A DNA stretch of 13,817 nt from Actinomycetota bacterium (GTDB lineage Bacteria > Actinomycetota > Humimicrobiia > Humimicrobiales > Humimicrobiaceae): NCBI GenBank assembly GCA_018400395.1, contig JAGYMN010000028.1, forward strand, positions 1 through 13,817. Reading direction: 5' to 3'. Position numbers and translations under genes: made by a program. Position 1 is the stretch's first letter, and every line of letters begins with the position of its first letter. The notes under the pieces were generated by a model. It had not been told where the DNA came from. It did not search any database and saw nothing but the letters and a program-made list of their open reading frames with translations. Shown piece after piece: positions 6,922-13,817 of the stretch.

Positions 6922-8526
6922 ATGAAAAATATAAAAAAGAAGGTATTAATAACAGATGGTCTTGCTGGAGAAGCCATAAATAAATTAAGGGAGCATTTTA
7001 CAGTTGATGAAAAAAAGGGGATTTCAGGGGATGAATTGAGGAGAATAATACCGCAATATCATGCTCTTATAATAAGAAGTTCAACCAGGGTTGATTCATC
7101 AATAATTGAAGAAGCAGATAAAATGGAAATAATAGGAAGGGCGGGTATTGGAGTTGATAATATTGACCTGGAGGCTGCGACAAAAAAAGGGATAATAGTG
7201 GTAAATGCACCTGCAAGCAACTCGGTTACTGTAGCAGAGCATACAATAGCCCTTATGCTGGCGCTGGCCAGGAAAATTCCCAGAGCTAATTTTTCCCTGA
7301 AGCAGGGAAAATGGGAGAAATCAAAACTAAAGGGCGTGGAGATAGAAGGTAAAACGCTGGGAATTGTGGGATTCGGTCAGATCGGTGGGCTTGTAGCCAA
7401 AAAGGTTATTGGTCTGGGCATGAATGTAATAGCATACGATCCTTTTGTCACAGAGGACCGTTTCAGGCATCTCGGAATAGTAAAGGCTGGAAAGCTCGAA
7501 GACCTGTACAGGGAATCAGATTTTATTTCCATACATCTTCCGAAAAACAAGGATACCCTTGGGATGTTCGACAAAAAAGAATTTGATAAGATGAAAAAGG
7601 GTACTGTGATACTAAACGTCGCCAGGGGAGGCATAGTAGTGGAAAAAGACCTGGCAGAATCAATTAAAGCAGGGCACATAGGTGGCGCCGCACTTGACGT
7701 TTATGACAGTGAGCCCTGTACCGATTCACCGGTATTTGAACTGGAAGATGTGGTGTGCACCCCACATATTGGTGCTTCTACAACAGAAGCCCAGAGCCGT
7801 GCGGGTACCATAATAGCCGGGCAGGTAATCGAGGTGCTGAATGAAGGTACACCAAAATTTCCTGTTAATGCACCGTCAGTAAGGCCCGAGCAGATAGAGG
7901 CCCTGTCTCCTTTCTTTGAACTTGTTGAAGACATGGGAAACCTTTTTATAAATCTATTTGAAGGCAATCTTAACAGGATAAATATTGGTTATCATGGAAA
8001 GATATCAGAATATGATGTCAGGGTTCTTACATCCATGATACTTGTAAAGATAATGGAGAAGCATACCGCTGAAAATGTTAATGTGATAAATGCAGACATT
8101 ATTGCAAAAGAGGCAGGTTTGAAGATAAAAGTTGAGAAAAGCAGCGAATCCAGTGATTATGTTAACCTTATTACCATAAAAGGTACAGGACCCGACAGCG
8201 ATTTTTCGGTATCCGGCACAGTAACAGGTAAGAAGAATATCCCAAGGTTTATTGCAATAGATAAATTTGAGATAGACATGGCTCCTTCAGAACATATGGC
8301 GTTTATAAGGTACAGGGATATACCGGGACAGATTGGAAAGATAGGCAACGCATTTGGAAAACTTAATGTTAATATAGCTGCCATGCACGTTGGCCGGAAG
8401 AAAATGAGTGGAAATGCAGTTATGGGTCTTAATCTTGACAGTGAAGTAACCGATACAATGGTTGAAGAGTTTAAGAAGTCTTCTGGATTCAGCAGCATAA
8501 AGATTGTTAATCTATACAGGAAATAG
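6922..8526 (+). CDS. serA: D-3-phosphoglycerate dehydrogenase, long form with ACT domain
   Basis: SerA oxidises 3-phosphoglycerate to 3-phosphohydroxypyruvate with NAD, the first step of serine synthesis. Visible are the N-terminal substrate-binding part with GRAGIGVDNID (72-82), GFGQIGG (150-156) of the NAD-binding fold, and the catalytic set R235 (NVARGG), E264 (DSEP) and H282 (PHIGAST). At 534 residues it is the long form. An intervening (ASB-type) domain covers about 320-455. A C-terminal ACT domain (about 460-534, from HMAFIRYRDIPGQIGKIG) usually gives serine inhibition. The SD before ATG at 6922 is weak (ACGG), and translation is probably coupled to the aminotransferase 13 bases upstream. 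No serB was seen, so the final phosphatase is elsewhere or bypassed. Confidence 0.95.
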   Translation: MKNIKKKVLITDGLAGEAINKLREHFTVDEKKGISGDELRRIIPQYHALIIRSSTRVDSSIIEEADKMEIIGRAGIGVDNIDLEAATKKGIIVVNAPASNSVTVAEHTIALMLALARKIPRANFSLKQGKWEKSKLKGVEIEGKTLGIVGFGQIGGLVAKKVIGLGMNVIAYDPFVTEDRFRHLGIVKAGKLEDLYRESDFISIHLPKNKDTLGMFDKKEFDKMKKGTVILNVARGGIVVEKDLAESIKAGHIGGAALDVYDSEPCTDSPVFELEDVVCTPHIGASTTEAQSRAGTIIAGQVIEVLNEGTPKFPVNAPSVRPEQIEALSPFFELVEDMGNLFINLFEGNLNRINIGYHGKISEYDVRVLTSMILVKIMEKHTAENVNVINADIIAKEAGLKIKVEKSSESSDYVNLITIKGTGPDSDFSVSGTVTGKKNIPRFIAIDKFEIDMAPSEHMAFIRYRDIPGQIGKIGNAFGKLNVNIAAMHVGRKKMSGNAVMGLNLDSEVTDTMVEEFKKSSGFSSIKIVNLYRK

Positions 8527-8536
8527 AAATATTATT

Positions 8537-10075
8537 ATGGAAGATAAGATCTATATTTTTGATACGACACTCAGGGACGGAGAGCAGGCTCCTGGAATAC
8601 ATTTGAATGTAAGAGAGAAGACCGAGATCGCAGAACAATTATCCAGGTTAAACGTGGACATAATTGAAGCCGGTTTTCCAGTATCTTCAGCCAGTGATTT
8701 TGAATCAGTCAGGGAGATATCAAGAAAGATAAAGGACAGGAGGATCGCTGCACTCTGCAGGGCAAATGATGGCGATATAGAGATAGCGGGAGAAGCACTG
8801 AAGGAGGCAGCAAATCCGGTAATCCATACTTTTATATCTTCTTCCGACATCCATCTAAAGTACCAATTCAAAATGACAAGGCAGAAGGCCCTTGAAATGG
8901 CAGGCCAGGCTGTAAAAAAGAGCAGACAGTATACAGATACAGTAGAGTTTTCAGCAATGGATGCAACAAGAAGTGATTGGGATTTTCTGTGCAGGATGTT
9001 TGAGGAGGCAATTAAACAAGGTGCAAGCATAATAAATATACCGGATACAGTGGGATATGCTCTTCCGGAAGAATTTTCACGTCTAATTGATTATGTTTTC
9101 ACTAATGTGGATGGAATAGAAGATGTTGTAGTAAGCGTGCACTGTCATAATGATCTTGGACTTGCTGTTGCTAATTCTTTAATGGCTGCAGCTCACGGCG
9201 CAAGACAGATAGAGTGCGCTGTAAATGGAATCGGTGAAAGGGCAGGGAATGCATCTCTTGAGGAAATAGCTATGATAATAAATACACGTGGGAAGGAAAT
9301 GGGGATAAGGACTGATATAAGAACTGAAGAAATAATAAGAACCAGCAATCTTGTAAAATCTCTTACAGGATATTTAATAGCACCAAATAAGGCTATTGTG
9401 GGTAAAAATGCATTTGCGCATGAGTCCGGTATCCACCAGGACGGGATGTTGAAGGAAAGGTCTACATACGAAATCATCAAACCCCAGGATATCGGTCTTG
9501 GAGATTCCAGGCTCATACTGGGCAAACATTCCGGGAGGCATGCATTTGTTGAAAAGGTGAATGAGATGGGTCTAAAGCTAAAAGAGGAAGACCTTGAAAG
9601 CGCCTTTGAGAGATTTAAGAATCTTGCTGAAAAAAAGGGTGCTATAAATGATGATGATCTCAGGGCAATAGTAACAGATAAGATTCGTGAAGTGAAAGAG
9701 CACTATGTTCTTAAAAATTATGAGGTTTACAGTGGCTCCTGCATCAAGGCGAGATCGACAGTTTGTATTATAGCTGACAAAAAAGAAAAAGAAGCATCAG
9801 CAGAGGGTGATGGCCCGATAGATGCATCGTTTAAAGCAATTGATAAAGTAACCGGCATAGATACTGTACTGGTAGATTATAATATTGAAGCTGTATCTGC
9901 AGGCAAGGATGCTATCGGACAGGTTAAGATAATAGTAAGTGCAGAGGAAAATGAAGTAATGGGAAGTGGAATTTCCACGGACATAGTGGAAGCCAGTATA
10001 AAAGCATATATAGATGGAGCGAACAGACTTAAATCAATAATACAGGATCATAAACAAAGGGGATATATAAATTGA
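8537..10075 (+). CDS. leuA: 2-isopropylmalate synthase
   Basis: LeuA condenses 2-oxoisovalerate with acetyl-CoA, committing carbon to leucine. The 512 residues contain DTTLRDGEQAPG (9-20) of the HMGL/DRE-TIM barrel, metal-binding HCHND (202-206), VNGIGERAGNASLEE (229-243), and HESGIHQDG (295-303) in the linker to a C-terminal LeuA-dimer domain (about 380-505) that normally binds leucine. GEQAPG rather than GTQ after the first motif, and NGIGERAGNA, mark it as LeuA rather than CimA; the downstream paralogue has the CimA pattern. ATG at 8537 is chosen over a TTG at 8504, which would overlap serA, lacks an SD and adds 11 unconserved residues. The nearest SD (AGGA, 8518-8521) is distant, so coupling to serA is likely. 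Confidence 0.94.
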   Translation: MEDKIYIFDTTLRDGEQAPGIHLNVREKTEIAEQLSRLNVDIIEAGFPVSSASDFESVREISRKIKDRRIAALCRANDGDIEIAGEALKEAANPVIHTFISSSDIHLKYQFKMTRQKALEMAGQAVKKSRQYTDTVEFSAMDATRSDWDFLCRMFEEAIKQGASIINIPDTVGYALPEEFSRLIDYVFTNVDGIEDVVVSVHCHNDLGLAVANSLMAAAHGARQIECAVNGIGERAGNASLEEIAMIINTRGKEMGIRTDIRTEEIIRTSNLVKSLTGYLIAPNKAIVGKNAFAHESGIHQDGMLKERSTYEIIKPQDIGLGDSRLILGKHSGRHAFVEKVNEMGLKLKEEDLESAFERFKNLAEKKGAINDDDLRAIVTDKIREVKEHYVLKNYEVYSGSCIKARSTVCIIADKKEKEASAEGDGPIDASFKAIDKVTGIDTVLVDYNIEAVSAGKDAIGQVKIIVSAEENEVMGSGISTDIVEASIKAYIDGANRLKSIIQDHKQRGYIN

Positions 10076-11349
10076 ATGAGATAAAAAGGCCACAGACAAC
10101 TGCACAGAAGATACTGGCTGCACACTCCGGAAAAGAGTATGTCGATAAAGGAGAGATAATTGACGCATCTGTAGATATAACCCTGGGTAATGACATAACG
10201 ATGCCTCTTGCTATTAAAGAATTCAAAAAGATGGGTGCCAGAAAAGTCTTTGATAGAAAAAAGGTTGTCATGGTTCCTGATCATTTTACTCCCAATAAGG
10301 ATATTAAATCCGCCGAGCAGTGTAAAATAATGAGGTACTTTGCAAGAGAACATAATATAGTCAACTATTTCGAAGTAGGCCAAATGGGAATAGAGCACGC
10401 ACTGCTGCCTGAAAAGGGAATAGTCCTGCCGGGGCATCTTGTCGTGGGAGCAGATTCGCATACATGCACCTATGGAGCGCTGGGCGCTGCATCTACTGGA
10501 ATAGGAAGTACGGATCTGGCAGTTGCAATGGCTACGGGAAAATTATGGTTTATGGTTCCCGGTACAATAAAATTTATTCTTACGGGAGTTCCGGGGGAAT
10601 GGATAACAGGAAAGGATATAATACTGTATATAATAGGTATGATCGGAGTAGCCGGAGCGCTGTATAAATCTATGGAATTCACGGGCCCGGCAGCTAACCT
10701 GCTTTCAATGGATTCCAGGTTTACGATTTCCAATATGGCTATTGAAGCAGGTGGAAAATTCGGAATATTCGAAGTTGATGATAAAACAATAGAATATGTA
10801 AGATCCAGGAGCAAGAAAGAATATATTATATATAAAAGTGACGATGATGCAGAATATGAAAATATTATTCAAATAGACTGTTCAAAAATAGAACTTCAGG
10901 TTGCTTTTCCCCATCTTCCTTCAAATACCAGAAATGCGTCTGATTCTCAGGATGTTAAAATAGACCAGGTAGTAATTGGATCGTGTACCAATGGAAGAAT
11001 GGAGGATCTCAGGATGGCTGCAGAGATATTAAAGGGCAGAAAAGTAGCCAGAGGTATAAGAACAATAATAATACCCGCAACACAGAAAATTTATCTTGAT
11101 GCTCTAAGGGAGGGCCTCATAGAGATCTTTATCGAATCTGGCTGCGTGGTAAGTACGCCTACATGCGGTCCGTGTCTGGGTGGGCATATGGGAGTTCTTG
11201 CTGAAGGAGAAAGGGCAGTCTCGACTACTAACAGAAACTTTGTTGGAAGAATGGGACATCCAAAAAGCGAAGTTTATCTAAGTGGGCCTGCAGTAGCTGC
11301 GGCCTCAGCAGTAACTGGAACGATAACAACACCGGAGGAGGTCTTATAA
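10072..11349 (+). CDS. leuC: 3-isopropylmalate dehydratase, large subunit
   Basis: LeuC carries the [4Fe-4S] cluster of isopropylmalate isomerase. The expected ligands are visible: C305 in GSCTNGR, and C365 and C368 in TCGPCLGG. GADSHT (126-131) and the early KILAAHSG (13-20) are family signatures. At 425 residues it is the shorter, archaeal/anaerobe-type LeuC/HacA form rather than the roughly 465-residue E. coli form. It starts with TTG inside TTGA, overlapping the leuA stop by four bases. AAGGGGA (10057-10063) lies eight bases upstream. The adjacent ATG at 10076 is out of frame. With LeuD it should isomerise isopropylmalate and, given cimA, citramalate as well. Confidence 0.94.
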   Translation: MNEIKRPQTTAQKILAAHSGKEYVDKGEIIDASVDITLGNDITMPLAIKEFKKMGARKVFDRKKVVMVPDHFTPNKDIKSAEQCKIMRYFAREHNIVNYFEVGQMGIEHALLPEKGIVLPGHLVVGADSHTCTYGALGAASTGIGSTDLAVAMATGKLWFMVPGTIKFILTGVPGEWITGKDIILYIIGMIGVAGALYKSMEFTGPAANLLSMDSRFTISNMAIEAGGKFGIFEVDDKTIEYVRSRSKKEYIIYKSDDDAEYENIIQIDCSKIELQVAFPHLPSNTRNASDSQDVKIDQVVIGSCTNGRMEDLRMAAEILKGRKVARGIRTIIIPATQKIYLDALREGLIEIFIESGCVVSTPTCGPCLGGHMGVLAEGERAVSTTNRNFVGRMGHPKSEVYLSGPAVAAASAVTGTITTPEEVL

Positions 11350-11846
11350 TGATTATAAAAGACAGGGTTATAAAATATGGTGACAATGTTGATACGGATG
11401 TTATTATCCCTGCAAGATATCTTAATACCTCATCAGAAAAAGAACTGGCATTACATTGTTTCGAAGATCTTGACGGGGAATTTATCGATAAGGTAAAAAC
11501 CAGAAAAATAATAGTGGGTGGAGAAAATTTTGGCTGCGGCTCTTCAAGGGAGCATGCGCCACTATCTATCAAGGCAAGCGGGGTAAAGGCAGTAATAGCC
11601 AGATCGTTTGCCAGAATATTTTACAGGAATGCTATAAATATTGGGCTACCGGTTATGATAAGCAGTGAAGCAGCTGATATAAATGATAATGATGAGCTGG
11701 AAATAGATCTGGACAAAGGTAAAATCAGGGATATGACAACAGGAAAGGTTTTTAGTGCACCTCCACTGCCTGATTTTATACAGAAGATTATAACAAGCGG
11801 CGGATATGTTAATTTTATAAGGCGAAAGCTTTTAAGTAAAAGATGA
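11349..11846 (+). CDS. leuD: 3-isopropylmalate dehydratase, small subunit
   Basis: LeuD is the swivelling small subunit that completes the isomerase active site with LeuC. The 165 residues include KYGDNVDTDVIIPARYLNTS (9-28) and FGCGSSREHAP (61-71), both typical of the short bacterial/archaeal form. The YLNTS loop (24-28) is the region reported to set substrate choice in this family. Its sequence fits isopropylmalate isomerases of anaerobic bacteria better than the YLRT form of homoaconitases. The ATG overlaps the leuC stop by one base (TAATG), a classic arrangement for coupled, equimolar subunits. Confidence 0.95.
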   Translation: MIIKDRVIKYGDNVDTDVIIPARYLNTSSEKELALHCFEDLDGEFIDKVKTRKIIVGGENFGCGSSREHAPLSIKASGVKAVIARSFARIFYRNAINIGLPVMISSEAADINDNDELEIDLDKGKIRDMTTGKVFSAPPLPDFIQKIITSGGYVNFIRRKLLSKR

Positions 11847-11881
11847 TTTTTTAATTAAAAATATTATGGTTGACCGGGAAA

Positions 11882-13480
11882 ATGAAGAAAAGCAATCTTA
11901 ACAATAAAATATATATATATGATACTACCTTGAGGGATGGAACGCAGAGAGCTGATATTTCTTTTTCTGTTAAAGATAAGCTGGAGCTTATAGAACATTT
12001 TGATAGGATAGGCATAGATTATATTGAAGTAGGTTTCCCGGCATCAAACCCAAAGGAAGCCCAGCTTTTCAGGCAGCTCAGGTCCCTGGATGTAAAGCAT
12101 TCAAAGATAATTGCATTTGGGATGACAAGATACAAGGACAATACTGTTGAAAAGGACAAAAATCTGGAAATACTTATAAACTCGGGCACTGCTGGTGTAT
12201 GTGTTGTAGGAAAATCCTCGATAAATCATGTAAGGAAAGTCATAGAGACCACCCCGGACAACAACCTGGCAATGATATCAGAAACTGTAAATTATTTAAA
12301 AAAATATTTTGATGAAGTTCATTTTGATGCAGAGCATTTTTTTGACGGCTTTAAAGAGGATCCTGCTTATGCGATGAAGACACTTGAAGTCGCAGCAGGT
12401 GCAGGTTCAGATTTTATTATTGTTTGTGACACAAATGGAGGAGCACTTCCGGGGGAAGTGAGATACATTATAGAGGAGGTAACTTCAAAAATAGACGTAC
12501 CGATAGGAGCACATTTTCACAATGACAGCGGATGTGCTGATGCGAATACAATAATTGCTGTAGAAAAAGGTGCTGTTATGGTTCATGGTACCATTAATGG
12601 TTATGGTGAGAGGTGCGGTAATGCAGACCTCTGCACTGTAATACCAAACCTTGAGATCAAATTAGGCAAAAAATGCCTTAAAGAAGGTAATCTGAAACAC
12701 CTGACAAGCCTCTCACGATATGTAAGCGAGACTGCCAATCAGATAGCATACAGTTACCAGCCTTTTGTGGGCCGTAATTCTTTTGCCCACAAGGGCGGGA
12801 TGCATGCCAGCGGAGTAAGTAAGTGGCCATCAGCTTTTGAGCATATAAAACCCGAAAAAGTCGGAAATACAAGAAAGATACTGGTATCAGAACTTTCGGG
12901 CAGAAAATCTATATTACTCAAGGCCAGGGAGCTTGGTATTGATCTCGAGAATGATCCGGAAACTATAGCAAAAATCCTCAGTGCCGTACAGGATCTAGAA
13001 CAAAAGGGTTATCAGTTTGAAGCGGCAGACGGCAGTTTTGAACTTCTTGTAAATGAGATGGGAGGCAAGAAGAAAGAATTTTTTACACTCGAAAGTTTCA
13101 GGGTTTTAAATGAAAAGACCAAAGACGGTAAAATGCTTTCAGAAGCTACAGTAAAGGTCCATATAGGAGATAACAGGATTATAGAGACGGCAGAAGGTAA
13201 TGGCCCTGTGAATGCGCTTGACGGAGCCCTGAGAAATGCAATAAAAAGCTGTTATCCCGGTCTGTCAAATATAGAGCTGACAGACTTTAAGGTCCGTGTA
13301 CTTAATGAGAAAAAAGGAACTGCAGCAGTTGTAAGGGTGCTCATAGAATCAACCGATGGCAAAAAGACATGGGGCACCATAGGTGTATCTGAAAATATAA
13401 TTGAAGCAAGCTGGCAGGCCCTGGAAGATTCAATAATATACGGCCTGATGTATCTTGAAAAAAACAAGAAAATAAATTGA
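11882..13480 (+). CDS. cimA: (R)-citramalate synthase
   Basis: CimA condenses pyruvate with acetyl-CoA to citramalate. LeuCD and a LeuB-type dehydrogenase then give 2-oxobutyrate for isoleucine without threonine deaminase. The 532 residues carry DTTLRDGTQ (14-22), CDTNGGALP (182-190), metal-binding HFHND (211-215), GTINGYGERCGNADL (236-250) and HKGGMHASGV. These are the CimA-type patterns and differ from the LeuA encoded earlier in the operon. A C-terminal LeuA-dimer-like domain (about 395-530) is the usual site of isoleucine inhibition. The start is uncertain: ATG at 11882 has GGGAA closely upstream, while TTG at 11870 in the same frame lacks an SD and would add four residues. A gap of 35 bases separates it from leuD. 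Confidence 0.93.
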   Translation: MKKSNLNNKIYIYDTTLRDGTQRADISFSVKDKLELIEHFDRIGIDYIEVGFPASNPKEAQLFRQLRSLDVKHSKIIAFGMTRYKDNTVEKDKNLEILINSGTAGVCVVGKSSINHVRKVIETTPDNNLAMISETVNYLKKYFDEVHFDAEHFFDGFKEDPAYAMKTLEVAAGAGSDFIIVCDTNGGALPGEVRYIIEEVTSKIDVPIGAHFHNDSGCADANTIIAVEKGAVMVHGTINGYGERCGNADLCTVIPNLEIKLGKKCLKEGNLKHLTSLSRYVSETANQIAYSYQPFVGRNSFAHKGGMHASGVSKWPSAFEHIKPEKVGNTRKILVSELSGRKSILLKARELGIDLENDPETIAKILSAVQDLEQKGYQFEAADGSFELLVNEMGGKKKEFFTLESFRVLNEKTKDGKMLSEATVKVHIGDNRIIETAEGNGPVNALDGALRNAIKSCYPGLSNIELTDFKVRVLNEKKGTAAVVRVLIESTDGKKTWGTIGVSENIIEASWQALEDSIIYGLMYLEKNKKIN

Positions 13481-13520
13481 TTTAAAATTATTTGTTTATC
13501 AATTTATTATTTAATTTTTT
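13471..13520 (+). terminator. likely intrinsic terminator of the operon, overlapping the cimA stop
   Basis: AATAAATTGAT (13471-13481) and ATCAATTTATT (13498-13508) are perfect 11-base complements with a 16-base loop, followed by ATTTAATTTTTTT. The stem holds only one G-C pair, so its strength is doubtful. The 5' arm contains the cimA stop codon. The position at the end of the last operon gene and the T-run support the call. Confidence 0.5.
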
Positions 13521-13780
13521 TATTTCTTAATAAATCCATTTTGAGTAAAAAAATTTATCTCCTCTGCAGCATTTGCAAGATTATATTTGATAGCAAGATT
13601 CAAAATGTGATTACTTTTACAGAACAGCCGGGTTTTTAAATAATAGAATAAATATTCTTATCAGGCAGAAAATTTAATTGCTTATTAACTTTATTTTTAA
13701 TAAAATGGTTCAAAATGTTTTTGATTTTTTTTAATTTTATTAAATAATTTCATTTTTTAAATAAGTCGGAACATATAAAG
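13521..13780. other. AT-rich intergenic stretch without a convincing gene
   Basis: The 314 bases between cimA and the next start codon hold the terminator at the left and an SD at the right. In between is very AT-rich DNA with no ATG-started frame of useful length. A - strand stretch (13657-13520) is open for 45 codons and reads somewhat like protein (AIKYNLANAAEEINFF), but it has no ATG/GTG and no SD. A 10-base direct repeat, TTCAAAATGT, occurs at 13599-13608 and 13709-13718. No tRNA, CRISPR or insertion-sequence signature was seen. Confidence 0.5.
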
Positions 13781-13794
13781 AAGGAGGCTTTTTT

Positions 13795-13817
13795 ATGGAT
13801 TTTATTAATTATGCTGC
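13795..13817 (+). CDS. start of an unidentified gene running off the window
   Basis: ATG at 13795 is preceded by a full-consensus AAGGAGG (13781-13787) at a seven-base spacing, the best SD in the window. Only MDFINYA and a partial codon are visible, too little to name a family. No good promoter was recognised; TATAAA at 13774-13779 lies too close to the SD and start codon to be its -10. The terminator after cimA suggests a separate transcription unit. Confidence 0.6.

Noticed and set aside
8504..8536. TTG at 8504 as the leuA start
   Set aside because: It overlaps the serA 3' end, has no SD and adds 11 residues not seen at the start of the family; ATG at 8537 leads straight into the conserved barrel start.
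11848..11861. TTTTTAATTAAAAA palindrome between leuD and cimA as a terminator
   Set aside because: It has no G-C pair and no room for a loop, and cimA follows within 21 bases, so read-through within the operon is more likely.
11866..11901. ATG at 11866 as a small upstream frame or the cimA start
   Set aside because: It is in a different frame from cimA and stops after 11 codons; it also has no SD.

Overview
The window carries a branched-chain amino acid biosynthesis operon on the + strand, with a gene for a fused tRNA-thiolation enzyme running the other way at the left edge. The DNA is low in G+C by eye and very low between genes. The genes favour ATA for isoleucine and AGA/AGG for arginine, and two of them start with TTG behind good Shine-Dalgarno (SD) sites. 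This suggests a low-GC bacterium, perhaps an anaerobe of a poorly cultivated lineage. No taxonomic marker is present, so the lineage is left open.

Left edge (1-1243, - strand, cut by the window): 414 residues of an MnmA-type tRNA 2-thiouridylase. It is preceded by about 110 residues that resemble the Fe-S/sulfur scaffold IscU/NifU-N but lack one of the three usual cysteines. This domain fusion is the most unusual protein in the window.

Control region (1244-1760): an AT-rich divergent intergenic region. It holds an extended -10 promoter candidate and a 47-codon reading frame (1505-1648) with 15 Leu/Val/Ile codons among codons 28-46. A 10-bp terminator-like hairpin followed by a U-rich stretch comes next, and short segments could form competing pairings. 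Together these look like a leader-peptide attenuator sensing charged branched-chain tRNAs. No T-box signature was seen.

Operon (1761-13480): ilvD, ilvB, ilvN, a class V aminotransferase, serA, leuA, leuC, leuD and cimA. Gaps are mostly under 40 bases; leuA/leuC and leuC/leuD overlap. The largest gap (94 bases, ilvD-ilvB) holds a near-consensus internal promoter. LeuA starts the leucine branch. CimA starts the threonine-independent (citramalate) route to 2-oxobutyrate for isoleucine. LeuCD would serve both, and IlvBN plus IlvD give the shared valine/isoleucine steps. The aminotransferase and SerA add a serine branch. ilvC, leuB and a recognisable ilvE are absent and must be supplied from elsewhere.

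Right edge (13481-13817): an AT-rich hairpin overlapping the cimA stop probably ends the operon. About 250 bases with no convincing gene follow, then a very strong SD and the first codons of a gene that runs off the window.
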